64,000 nt of DNA, from contig JAIUOR010000051.1 of assembly GCA_020161795.1 (NCBI GenBank), positions 62,001-126,000 of the forward strand, written 5' to 3'. Below are positions 7,285-15,468 of this stretch, piece after piece. The notes under the pieces were generated by a model that was given only the letters and a program-made list of their open reading frames with translations, ran no database searches and was not told the DNA's origin. This stretch comes from Actinomycetota bacterium (GTDB lineage: Bacteria > Actinomycetota > Actinomycetes > Propionibacteriales > Propionibacteriaceae). Numbering within the stretch: position 1 is the first letter of the stretch; every line of letters begins with the position of its first letter. The position numbers were made by a program, and so were the translations under genes.

Positions 7285-7962
7285 ATGGCATCGGCGGGGG
7301 CCTACGGCCACGCGAGCCGCAGTCTGCAGTTGCTCCTGGAGGCCTACGCGGCCGCCCGACTGCCCGACTGGCAGGCGTTCGCACGCACTCTGAAGATGGT
7401 TCGGCTCGCGCCGGGCGAAGTGCTCTTCCGGGCGGGAGAGCCCCATCCCTACCTCTACCTGGTGCACACCGGGCTCACCCGCGCGCAGGCCACCACGCCC
7501 AGCGGGCACACGTCCACCATCTTCTTCTCCGAGGAGGGCGACCTCCTCGCCTCCATGACCAGCCTCGCTCCACGAGCGGCCAAGCGACTGTACGAGCGGG
7601 GGCTCCATCCGCGGCTGGACGACTTGGCGCCGGCTGTCGAGAGCCGCTCGCTGCACACCGTCAGCGCCGTGGAGCCGTCGGTACTGATCCGCGGCGACTA
7701 CCAGATGATCGACCAGCTCGCCCAGCGGCATCACGCCTGGTCGGCGCTGGCCGCCGCAGTCTCGATCGTGTACGCGATGACCCAGCAGGCGGATGCCATC
7801 GTCGCGCGGGAGACGCCCGAGGAGCGCTATCGCTCGATGCTCGTGGACCGGTCCGACCTGCTCGCCCGGCTCACCCAGCGCGATCTGGCCGCCTTCCTCA
7901 ACGTCACCGAGACCACCATGTCGCGGATCGCCAAGCGAGTACGCGACGAGGAAGCCCGCTAG
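7285..7962 (+). CDS. Crp/Fnr-family transcriptional regulator
   Basis: The 225-aa protein has a cyclic-nucleotide-binding-type beta roll at about residues 35-120 ([24 protein letters not shown]) and a C-terminal helix-turn-helix near residues 190-222 ([23 protein letters not shown]). That layout is normal for Crp/Fnr proteins. It lacks the Cys cluster of an Fnr iron-sulfur sensor, and the phosphate-binding RxS motif of cAMP-binding Crp is not evident, so its ligand is unknown. The ATG follows a GGGAGG site. It overlaps the convergent downstream gene by 4 bases. Confidence 0.85.
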   Translation: MASAGAYGHASRSLQLLLEAYAAARLPDWQAFARTLKMVRLAPGEVLFRAGEPHPYLYLVHTGLTRAQATTPSGHTSTIFFSEEGDLLASMTSLAPRAAKRLYERGLHPRLDDLAPAVESRSLHTVSAVEPSVLIRGDYQMIDQLAQRHHAWSALAAAVSIVYAMTQQADAIVARETPEERYRSMLVDRSDLLARLTQRDLAAFLNVTETTMSRIAKRVRDEEAR

Positions 7963-8696
7963 GGAGTGACTGTCCCGGCGTCGCTGGCCGCCGGCGTCGG
8001 TGTGGGCTCCGGGGTCTCCGATTCCGTCGGTGTCGGAGTGGGCGTCGGAGTCGGAGTGGGCGTCTCGCTGGGCGTCGGAGTCGGCGTCGGCGTCACGGTC
8101 GGCGTTGGCGTCTCACTCGGGGTCGGCGTGGGCGTCTCGGTCGGCTCCGGGGTGGGGCTGGGCTTCCGTTCCGGGCGGACCACCTGGGTGATGGTGGTAC
8201 CGGAGCCGCCATCCAGCGAACGTCCGATCGCGAACTCGAAGGTCGTGATCGCGAGCGCGGCGATCCCGAAGATCGCGAGCGCGGCGATCAGCACTCGCTT
8301 GGCGACCGCCCGCCAGGTCCGGCCACGATCGCGCGGCCGGACCGGCTCGGGCTCGGGCTCGGGAACCGCGTCATCGGGCTCAGCGACGTCCTCGGGATCC
8401 AGCTCGGGGTCGCCGTCGCGGATCCGGTCCCAGCCGTTGTGCAGCACCGAGGTGAGGTGGCGTCCGGTGTGATCGAGGCCGGCTGTGTAGACCGTCCCGG
8501 CGATCGCACCCACGACGCTGGCCAGAGCCGCTCCGAAGATGGTTCCGGCCGTTCCCAGCGACGACCCCACGTAGGCCACCGTTGCCGCGGCCGCCGCGCT
8601 GCCCAACAGCTGCGGCAGCGAGAAGGTAAGCCGGGGACGCTCCTTGGTGGGTTCGTTCTTCTCGGGTTCGTCACTCACGGGTGTGCCTGGTCTCAT
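7959..8696 (-). CDS. Membrane protein with Thr-Pro repeat tail
   Basis: The 245-aa protein has an N-terminal hydrophobic glycine-rich segment (about residues 30-70, [15 protein letters not shown]). An acidic middle region with EPEPEP follows, then a basic stretch and a second membrane helix (about 130-155). The extracellular tail, from residue 170, is almost entirely PTPT/SETPTPT repeats. Such tails usually span the cell wall. The start may be the GTG at 8678 ([10 protein letters not shown]) rather than the ATG at 8696. No enzymatic domain is seen. The tail makes the DNA at 8010-8170 look like a tandem repeat. Confidence 0.75.
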   Translation of the reverse strand: MRPGTPVSDEPEKNEPTKERPRLTFSLPQLLGSAAAAATVAYVGSSLGTAGTIFGAALASVVGAIAGTVYTAGLDHTGRHLTSVLHNGWDRIRDGDPELDPEDVAEPDDAVPEPEPEPVRPRDRGRTWRAVAKRVLIAALAIFGIAALAITTFEFAIGRSLDGGSGTTITQVVRPERKPSPTPEPTETPTPTPSETPTPTVTPTPTPTPSETPTPTPTPTPTPTESETPEPTPTPAASDAGTVTP

Positions 8697-8761
8697 TCAT
8701 CGGTACTCCGGCTGACCAGCCTAGCCGCCGGGCCCAAGTGGTCCGGCGGGAGCGGAAACCG

Positions 8762-9904
8762 TCAGGGGAACACGCCGACCTGCTCGGCGATCAGCCGCGC
8801 GATCTGCTGGGACGCGCCAGGACGCGCCAGGCTCTGGCTGGCCCGGGCCACCGCTTCGCGGGAGGCCGGATCCTTCACCCACTGCCGGATGACGGCCTGC
8901 GCATCGCGGACCCGAGGCGCCCACACGCCGGCGCCACCTTCGACGACGTAGTCGACGTTGCCGTCCTCCTGCCCCGGCAGCCGGGAGTAGAGGACGATCG
9001 GGAGCCCGCAGATGAAGGCCTCGCTGATGCTGCCCGGCCCGGCCTTCGTCACCATGATGTCGGCGGCCCGCATGAAGGCGGGCATCTCGCGGGTGAACCC
9101 GTAGATGTGGGCGGGAAGCTGCCAGTCGACGGCTTCCAGATCCTGCCGCAACTCCTCGTTGCGGCCACAGATCACCACCAGCGTGGCCTTCAGGTCGGAG
9201 GAGTTGAGGGCTTTCGCGATCCGCTTCACGCCGCCCAGGCCGTCGCCGCCGCCGACGACCAGGACGACCGGCAGATCCGTCCGCCACCCCATCGACTGCC
9301 GCCAGGCATCCCGGTCGGGCAGCGGCTCGAGGAAGCGTTGCGCCACCGGAAGCCCGACCACCCGCAGGTTCCCCGCGGGAATGCCGTACCGGATGGCCTT
9401 CGCCTTGGCCTGCTCGGTGGGCACCACCACCAGGTCGGCGCGCCGATCGAACCAGAAGGCGTGGGTGGAGACCATGTCGGTGACCACGGTGATGAACGGC
9501 CGCGGCGACTTGCGCATCGCGCGGGCCAGATGGCGGTTCACCAGCGGATGCACCGAGATGATCAGGTCGGCCGGATTCTCGGCCACCAGCCGCTTCGCGG
9601 CCTTGCGCAGGTAGGGGTAGCTGAGGTCGTTGATCGCATTGCTGCCGCCGCGGGTGTTCGTCGCCTTCCAGGAGAACCCCCAGGCCTGCGGCACCCGCGA
9701 GATCTCCGGGTAGATCTCCGGCGCCCTGTTGAGCGGCCGTGGGTAGTAGTCGCGGAAGAAGTCGACCATGGACGAGTCGAACCGTCCGGGGAACTCCAGA
9801 TCGAGAGCCTCGATCAGCGCCTCCGTCGCCGAGCGGTGGCCGCCGCCGGTATCGGAGAACAGGAACAACAACCGCTTGCGGTCGACCTCGACCGAATCAG
9901 TCAT
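8762..9904 (-). CDS. MGDG synthase-type glycosyltransferase (GT28-like)
   Basis: The 380-aa protein matches diacylglycerol glycosyltransferases of the MGDG synthase and processive glucosyltransferase type. The N-terminal MGDG_synth domain starts with LFLFSDTGGGHRSATEAL. The C-terminal GT28 domain has the nucleotide-sugar-binding VVGGGDGLGG and TKAGPGSISEAFICGLP motifs. It probably transfers a sugar to a lipid acceptor at the inner membrane face, but the exact substrate cannot be read from sequence. GGAGG precedes the ATG. It lies 31 bases after the DUF3048 lipoprotein gene on the same strand, so the two are probably one operon for the envelope. Confidence 0.87.
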   Translation of the reverse strand: MTDSVEVDRKRLLFLFSDTGGGHRSATEALIEALDLEFPGRFDSSMVDFFRDYYPRPLNRAPEIYPEISRVPQAWGFSWKATNTRGGSNAINDLSYPYLRKAAKRLVAENPADLIISVHPLVNRHLARAMRKSPRPFITVVTDMVSTHAFWFDRRADLVVVPTEQAKAKAIRYGIPAGNLRVVGLPVAQRFLEPLPDRDAWRQSMGWRTDLPVVLVVGGGDGLGGVKRIAKALNSSDLKATLVVICGRNEELRQDLEAVDWQLPAHIYGFTREMPAFMRAADIMVTKAGPGSISEAFICGLPIVLYSRLPGQEDGNVDYVVEGGAGVWAPRVRDAQAVIRQWVKDPASREAVARASQSLARPGASQQIARLIAEQVGVFP

Positions 9905-9935
9905 GGGAGCCTCCAGTGCTGGTGGGGGCGGGGAT

Positions 9936-11081
9936 TCAGGCCTTGATCCCGACCTTGGCGGACGTGTGCGGGAGCTCGACGAAGGTCCGTCCCACCGCCA
10001 TCTTCAGCGGCGACCCGTCGTCGAGGGTGAAGGTGAACAACGAGCGGACGTCGGTGCCCTTGGCCCATCGTCCCTGGACGTAGGCGCCGCCGTGGAAGTA
10101 GTAGAAATCGCCTTCCTCGCCGGTGATGTCGTGGAAGGGCTCCTTGTGGGCGAAGTGCTGCTTGGCGAGGATCACCAGGAGGTTGTCGGTGGTGACGCGG
10201 GTACCGTCGGAGAGGACGTGCTTGCCCCACGGCATGGAGCGCTGGTACTGCTCCTTCTTCTCGCTGTAGCTGTACCCCATGTTGTAGGCGTCGCCCTTCT
10301 TCCACGGCACCGACACCGAGGTCGCCGGCTTGCCGGCGGTCTGGGTGGAGGGCACCTCGTCGCCGGTTGCGAAGGGGAAGTAGAGCACCTGCGGGGTGGT
10401 GACGATCTTGCTGTGCTGGGCCAGATTCTCCGGGTGGCAGACCACGGCGCGGTCGTAGTACTTCTGGCCCTTGATCGTGCGCACCCGCGCGCCGTCGATG
10501 GAGTACGCCTTCGGCGACTTGCCCTTGGTCGCCATGTAGGTGCGCTTGAAGTCGAGCGCCGTGCCGTTCTTCTTGAAGTACTTAAGCGTCCAGCCCGCGG
10601 CACCGGTGTTGCCGATCACCGCTTCCATCGGCGAGAGCAGCGGGATGTCCACCGGACGGATGGAACGCACCGGCGCCACATCGGGGGCGAAGCTCGAGTG
10701 GAAGACCGGCAGCAGCCGGGTGCCGCTCTGGTACAGCCCGGCCGGGTAGCCGTCCAGCTGCACGAACACGATGTCGGCTTCGTTGATCCCGTCCTGCGGG
10801 TGCTCCCCCTGGTTGTCGGGCACCTTCACGGCGACGACCGCGTGTTCGGCCTGCTTCGGGTCGTCCAGCAACTCGCCGGTGAGCGGCCAGCGGGGACGGG
10901 GGTCGCCGGTGGCCGTGGGGGTCGGTTCCGGAGTCGGAGCCGGGGTGGCCGCAGGGGCTGAGGGCACGGGGGTCTCGGCAGCGGCTGACGGGGTGCAACC
11001 GGCCAGCAACGGCACCGCGGCCGCGGCTCCCGCTGCCCCGATCGCGCCCACCACGAGCGTCCGGCGGCTCACCGACTCCAT
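9936..11081 (-). CDS. DUF3048 domain lipoprotein (YerB-like)
   Basis: The 381-aa protein begins with a twin-Arg-like SRRTLVVGAIGAAG signal and ends the signal in a lipobox (LLAGC, Cys about residue 29), followed by a Pro/Thr linker. The two DUF3048 domains follow, with VKVPDNQGEHPQDGINEADIV, FHSSFAPDVAPVRSIRPVDI and, near the end, the GTDVRSLFTFTLDDG segment. YerB relatives are secreted lipoproteins of poorly known function. The gene is upstream of the MGDG-type glycosyltransferase and probably co-transcribed with it. Confidence 0.88.
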   Translation of the reverse strand: MESVSRRTLVVGAIGAAGAAAAVPLLAGCTPSAAAETPVPSAPAATPAPTPEPTPTATGDPRPRWPLTGELLDDPKQAEHAVVAVKVPDNQGEHPQDGINEADIVFVQLDGYPAGLYQSGTRLLPVFHSSFAPDVAPVRSIRPVDIPLLSPMEAVIGNTGAAGWTLKYFKKNGTALDFKRTYMATKGKSPKAYSIDGARVRTIKGQKYYDRAVVCHPENLAQHSKIVTTPQVLYFPFATGDEVPSTQTAGKPATSVSVPWKKGDAYNMGYSYSEKKEQYQRSMPWGKHVLSDGTRVTTDNLLVILAKQHFAHKEPFHDITGEEGDFYYFHGGAYVQGRWAKGTDVRSLFTFTLDDGSPLKMAVGRTFVELPHTSAKVGIKA

Positions 11082-11197
11082 TGGGTAACTCCTCTATCGC
11101 CTATCAGCCCGCGCGGGCGTCCGGGACCATGCTAGGGCGAATCCGCAGTCCGCCCCGTATCGGCGCGCGATTGCGGCACGGGGAGAAAACCTCCCGC

Positions 11198-11500
11198 TCA
11201 GGCCGGGTAGTCCATGCAGGCTCGGGCGGTGCGCACCTTGCCGATGAACTGCGCGACGGCGACGTGCCGCGGGTGGCCGGCGTAGGCCTGTAGCGCCGCC
11301 TCGGACTCGAACTCGCTGTAGAGCACCAGATCGTAGGAGTGCTCGAACGGATCGGCTCCGATCGCCACCTCGAAAGTTCCCATTCCCGGCACCAGGCCGC
11401 GCAGTGCGACCAGGTCGGCCTGTGCCTTGGCCAGGTTGGCGGCCTTGTCAGCTCCCTCGGCGGCGTCGGCGAAGTTCCACATGACGATGTGTTTGATCAC
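11198..11500 (-). CDS. Dabb (stress-responsive A/B barrel) domain protein
   Basis: The 100-aa protein is a single Dabb ferredoxin-like barrel: MIKHIVMWNFAD at the start, the YDLVLYSEFES strand and the HPRHVAVAQFI helix are the family hallmarks. Members act as dimeric small enzymes or stress proteins; the reaction here is unknown. It lies 20 bases after the ferredoxin reductase gene on the same strand, so it may be the last gene of the mshB-fprA operon. Confidence 0.88.
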   Translation of the reverse strand: MIKHIVMWNFADAAEGADKAANLAKAQADLVALRGLVPGMGTFEVAIGADPFEHSYDLVLYSEFESEAALQAYAGHPRHVAVAQFIGKVRTARACMDYPA

Positions 11501-11520
11501 AGCGCGATTCTCGCACGGGA

Positions 11521-12879
11521 TCAGCCCACCCCACCGTCGGCCGCGGACGGCGGGCCGCCGGCGCGGCCCAGGCGCACCAGATCGAGCAGTTCGTGCCAGG
11601 CGTCGATCTTGGCGCGCTCGCGTCCGGAGGCCTCGCCGCGGGACTGCTCGGCGGCATCGATCCGCTGCCAGTCCGCCAGGGTGGACGGGGCGAAGCCGCG
11701 CGCGGCCAGTACCGCGTCCAAGTCGACGAGGTCACGCCGCGGAGCGTCGGCCAGGTCGGTCACCAGGTGCGCGACCGTCTCGGCAGCGTCGGCCTTGTTG
11801 GTGCCGATCACGCCGATCGGGCCACGTTTGATCCAGCCCACCGCGTACTCCCCCGGGCGCGGCCGGCCAGTCTCGTCGATCACCCGGCCCTCGGCGTTGG
11901 GGATGCGTCCGGTGGCGGCGTCGAAGGGGACGCCGGGTAGCGGGATCCCCCGGTAGCCGATCGCCCGGAGCACCAGCTGAGCCTCGATGGTGCTGAGTTC
12001 GCCGGTGCAGTCGACCGCGCCGGGGCCGGCCGCGACGGTGCGTTCGACGGTGACGTGCTCCACCTCGCCTTGGCCGACCAGCCGGATCGGGCGATGCCAG
12101 AACAGGAAGTGGAGCCGGGCGCGCGGGTCCTCGATCGGCCGGCTCACCGCCTCGGCCAGCGTGGCCACGTTCGCGCGGGTGCGCCGATCGAGCAGCGTGG
12201 CGTCGATGGTCGCCAGGTCCACTCCGGCCACCTCGACCTCGACATCGGCGGGGGACACCAGCTCGCGCAGTTCGGTGGTGGTGAAGCTGGCGTGCTCGGG
12301 GCCGCGGCGTCCGACCACCCAGACGTCGCCGATCTCGGCGGCGGCAAGCTCGTCCAGCACGGCCCGCGGCATGTCGGTCGCTGAAAGTTCTTCGGCCGGC
12401 TTGAGCAGGATGCGCGCCACGTCCACCGCCACATTGCCCACCCCGGCGATCACCACCGTGCGGACGCCGCGCAGGGTCTGCGGGGTGGCATCGGGATGAC
12501 CGGAGTACCAGGCGACGAACTCCCGCGCCGACCGGCTGCCCAGGAGCGATTCGCCGGGGATCTCCATCCGCCGGTCCTCACTGGCGCCGGCTGCATAGAT
12601 CACCGCGTCGTAGCCGGCCTTCAGTTCGTCCACCGTGACGTCGCGGCCCAGCTCCACCAGGCCGCGGAAGCGCACCCGGTCGGAGTCGAAGACCCGCGCC
12701 AGCACGCCGGCGATTCCCTTGATGCTCTCGTGGTCGGGCGCGACCCCGTAGCGCAGCAGCCCGAACGGGGTGGGAAGCCGGTCGAAGATGTCGACCTCGA
12801 CGTCGGCAGTGTTCAGCAGCGCCTGCGCGGCGAACAGCCCGGACGGACCCGCGCCCACCACCGCCACCCGCCTGGTCAC
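11521..12879 (-). CDS. fprA: FprA-type ferredoxin/adrenodoxin-NADP reductase
   Basis: The 452-aa flavoprotein has the size of mycobacterial FprA (about 456 aa). It has an FAD-binding GAGPSG motif at residues 8-13, the FDRLPTPFGLLRYGVAPDH block, the NADP-binding GVGNVAVDVARIL motif, and the C-terminal YAVGWIKRGPIGVIGTNK block. It passes electrons between NADPH and ferredoxins, for example for P450s or iron-sulfur metabolism. The GTG at 12879 overlaps the mshB stop (GTGA), which indicates translational coupling. Longer in-frame starts further upstream would run through mshB and are rejected. Confidence 0.92.
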   Translation of the reverse strand: MTRRVAVVGAGPSGLFAAQALLNTADVEVDIFDRLPTPFGLLRYGVAPDHESIKGIAGVLARVFDSDRVRFRGLVELGRDVTVDELKAGYDAVIYAAGASEDRRMEIPGESLLGSRSAREFVAWYSGHPDATPQTLRGVRTVVIAGVGNVAVDVARILLKPAEELSATDMPRAVLDELAAAEIGDVWVVGRRGPEHASFTTTELRELVSPADVEVEVAGVDLATIDATLLDRRTRANVATLAEAVSRPIEDPRARLHFLFWHRPIRLVGQGEVEHVTVERTVAAGPGAVDCTGELSTIEAQLVLRAIGYRGIPLPGVPFDAATGRIPNAEGRVIDETGRPRPGEYAVGWIKRGPIGVIGTNKADAAETVAHLVTDLADAPRRDLVDLDAVLAARGFAPSTLADWQRIDAAEQSRGEASGRERAKIDAWHELLDLVRLGRAGGPPSAADGGVG

Positions 12880-13589
12880 GACAGCCTCCGGAGTTCGACG
12901 GCGGTCGGGATCGGATGCCGCTGGCCGCCGACGTGCACCACGTCGGAGCCGTCGACCCGCAGCTGGCTGCGGTAGCTGGCCAGCGCCTCGGCCACCAGTT
13001 CGCGGTACCGGTCGAGGGGGCCTGGCCCCCCGGGCTGCCGGGAGACGATCTCGACGAACCCGATGCCCGCCTGTTCGGCCGCCAGCACCGCGATGTGGTG
13101 GCAGGCGACGTGGTCGGGGTGTCCGTACCCGCCGAACCGGTCGTAGCTCACCAGCACCTCGGCGCCGAACCAGGTGGCATAGCTCACCAGATCGTCGGCG
13201 GCCTCGGCGACGGACGCTGCGGTGAGCGCCTCCGGGCCCGCCTGCGGCCCGGGCCCCGCCAGTTCGGGAGTCACCCACGCCATGCCCGAGTCGGTGTAGC
13301 GGCGCGGTGGGCGGCCGACGGCTCGGGCGGGCGGTTCGCCGAGGAATCCGTGGTGCTCCACCCCCAGCACGGCCAGCGCCCCGGCCAACTCACGCTCTCG
13401 TAGCGTCACCAGGTCGGCGGCCAGGGCAGGATCGGTGGTTTCGCCCTGCTCCCCGCGGGTGGCGGTGACCACGCCGACGGTCACCCCCCGGTTCACCAGA
13501 TCGGCGATCAGGGCGCCGGTGGCGAGGGTCTCGTCGTCGGGGTGGGCGTGCAGGAAGAGCACGCGGGCGACCGCTCCCAACGCAGTCAT
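12876..13589 (-). CDS. mshB: PIG-L family deacetylase, MshB-like
   Basis: The 237-aa protein has the zinc-binding AHPDDE motif (about residues 15-20) and the second metal motif GYGHPDH (about 153-159). The RRYTDSGM segment closely resembles MshB, the enzyme that deacetylates GlcNAc-inositol in mycothiol synthesis. It is shorter than typical MshB (about 290-300 aa), so a mycothiol S-conjugate amidase or another LmbE-type deacetylase remains possible. It is coupled to fprA. The MDMPI-type protein at 54616 supports the presence of mycothiol in this organism. Confidence 0.8.
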   Translation of the reverse strand: MTALGAVARVLFLHAHPDDETLATGALIADLVNRGVTVGVVTATRGEQGETTDPALAADLVTLRERELAGALAVLGVEHHGFLGEPPARAVGRPPRRYTDSGMAWVTPELAGPGPQAGPEALTAASVAEAADDLVSYATWFGAEVLVSYDRFGGYGHPDHVACHHIAVLAAEQAGIGFVEIVSRQPGGPGPLDRYRELVAEALASYRSQLRVDGSDVVHVGGQRHPIPTAVELRRLS

Positions 13590-13747
13590 GCCGAATTCCG
13601 TTCCGACGGCGGCCGGTTCCGGCCGGTCTCGGACAGGCCCGCCCGCTCCCCTGGCCCGGGCCGCGTCGCCGGCGAGGTGTGCAGTGGGGCGGAAGCAGGA
13701 CGCACGGCGGCAGCCTACCTTCTGGGCTGCCGGCAGGCCCGTGTTCG

Positions 13748-13773
13748 CGGCGCCCGCTGAGCAATCAGCGCCG
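13748..13773 (-). terminator. Hairpin terminator of the glycoside operon
   Basis: A CGGCGC/GCGCCG stem closes over an inner CGCTGA/TCAGCG hairpin directly after the GH13 stop codon on the minus strand. It marks the end of the binding protein-permease-GH116-GH13 operon. Confidence 0.6.
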
Positions 13774-15468
13774 TCAGCTCGTCAGCCGGTAGACCCGCGC
13801 CTCCCACTCCCCCAGCGCATCGCGGGCGGAGGCATCGCCATTGCCGAGGACGAGCTCGAGCTGCCCACCCTCCGGCGGCAACAGGTCGCCGAGCCGGATC
13901 GACCTGACCTCTCCGGAGAGGTTCACGACCACCAGCAGTGACTCCGACCCCAGCTCTCGCCGGTAGGCGAGGACATTCGGGTCGCCCGCGTCGAGCTCGA
14001 CGAAGCTACCGTGGGCCACGACGTCGCTGTTGGCGCGCAGCCGGATGAGGCGCCGGTAGTAGGCCAGGACAGAATCCTCCTCCGCGGCCTCCGCAGCGGC
14101 GTTGACCGTGCGGTAGTCCGGATTCACCGGCATCCAGGGCCGACCGGTCGAGAAACCGGCATGGGGTCCGTCCGTCCACTGCATCGGGCTGCGGGGGTTG
14201 TCACGCCCCTTGAGCCGGAAGACCTCGAGCACCCCGTCGGGGTCGCTTCCGGCCGCGACCGCCGTCGCGAAGTGATTGCGGCTCTCGATGTCGTAGAGAT
14301 CCTCGGACGAGGCGACGGGCGCGTTGGCCATGCCCAGTTCCTCGCCCTGGAACACGTAGGGCGTCCCCCGCAGGAGGTGCAGCGCCGTCGCCAGAGCCGT
14401 GGCCGAGCGGGTACGGAATCGCTCGTCGCCGAACCGCGAGAGTTGCCGGGGCTGGTCGTGGTTGGAGAGATAGAGACTGTTCCAGCCCCGATCTCCCAGG
14501 GCGTGCTGCCAGGCGACCAGCGAGCCGAACACCTCGCGCGCGCTGGTGGGGCGCAGCTCCCATTTGTCGGGGCCGACCTGATCGAGGTTGACGTGCTCGA
14601 ACTGGAAGACCATGTCGAGCGGACCCTCGTGGTCGGTCAGCTGGGCGGCCTGGCTGGGTGTGATCATCGGCGTCTCACCCACCGTCAGCAACTCTTTGCC
14701 GGGATCGGAGAGGACGGCCAGGCGCATCTCCTGCAGGTACTCCATCAGGTGAGGACCGCTCGCGAACCAGCGGCTTCCGTCCTCGTAGCCCTGCGGCCCC
14801 GGCTCCCCGGCAGGCAGGCCGGGATCCTTGGAGATGTAGTTGATGACATCCATCCGGAAGCCGTCGACCCCGCGGTCGATCCACCACTTCATCATCTGGT
14901 GGATGGCAGCCCGCACCCGGGGGTTCTCCCAGTTGAGGTCTGGCTGCTTGGGAGCGAACAGGTGGAGGTAGTACTCGCCGCTGGCGGGATCGAGCGTCCA
15001 GGCCGGGCCGGAGAAGAACGAGCCCCAGTCGTTGGGCGGAAGGCTGCTGCCGTCGGGTGCCGTGCGTCCCTTGCGCCACCAGTACCAGTCCCGGCGCGGG
15101 TCGTCCTTGCTGCTTCTCGACTCCTTGAACCACTGGTGTTCGTCGGAGGTGTGGTTGACCACCAGATCCATGATCAGGCGAATGCCCCGGGCGTGGAGGG
15201 CGGCGAGCAGTTCGTCGAAGTCGTCGAGGGTGCCGAACACCGGGTCGATCGCGCAGTAGTCGGCGATGTCGTAGCCGTTGTCCGCGTGCGGCGACTTGTA
15301 GATCGGCGACAACCAGACAGCTCCGATGCCCAGCTCGGCCAGGTAGTCGACCTTGCTGATGATTCCTCTCAGGTCACCGATACCGTCGCCGTCGGAATCG
15401 GCGAAGCTCCGCGGATAGATCTGATAGATCGTGGCTCGCTTCCACCACGGCTCGTCCACTCGGCTCAC
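13774..15468 (-). CDS. GH13 alpha-glucosidase (oligo-1,6-glucosidase type)
   Basis: The 564-aa protein is a full GH13 enzyme of the alpha-glucosidase/oligo-1,6-glucosidase type. The classic regions are present: IMDLVVNHTSDEH (region I), GFRMDVIN with the nucleophile Asp (II), LTVGETPM with the acid/base Glu (III), and YLSNHDQPR (IV). No signal peptide is seen, so it hydrolyses imported alpha-glucosides in the cytoplasm. The GTG at 15468 overlaps the GH116 stop (GTGA), so the two are translationally coupled. It is the last gene of the operon controlled from 21.2 kb. Confidence 0.92.
   Translation of the reverse strand: MSRVDEPWWKRATIYQIYPRSFADSDGDGIGDLRGIISKVDYLAELGIGAVWLSPIYKSPHADNGYDIADYCAIDPVFGTLDDFDELLAALHARGIRLIMDLVVNHTSDEHQWFKESRSSKDDPRRDWYWWRKGRTAPDGSSLPPNDWGSFFSGPAWTLDPASGEYYLHLFAPKQPDLNWENPRVRAAIHQMMKWWIDRGVDGFRMDVINYISKDPGLPAGEPGPQGYEDGSRWFASGPHLMEYLQEMRLAVLSDPGKELLTVGETPMITPSQAAQLTDHEGPLDMVFQFEHVNLDQVGPDKWELRPTSAREVFGSLVAWQHALGDRGWNSLYLSNHDQPRQLSRFGDERFRTRSATALATALHLLRGTPYVFQGEELGMANAPVASSEDLYDIESRNHFATAVAAGSDPDGVLEVFRLKGRDNPRSPMQWTDGPHAGFSTGRPWMPVNPDYRTVNAAAEAAEEDSVLAYYRRLIRLRANSDVVAHGSFVELDAGDPNVLAYRRELGSESLLVVVNLSGEVRSIRLGDLLPPEGGQLELVLGNGDASARDALGEWEARVYRLTS

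Noticed and set aside
8010..8170. Apparent tandem repeat or CRISPR-like array (GTCGGxGT units)
   Set aside because: It is the coding sequence of a Thr-Pro repeat tail on the minus strand. Units are irregular and there are no spacers.
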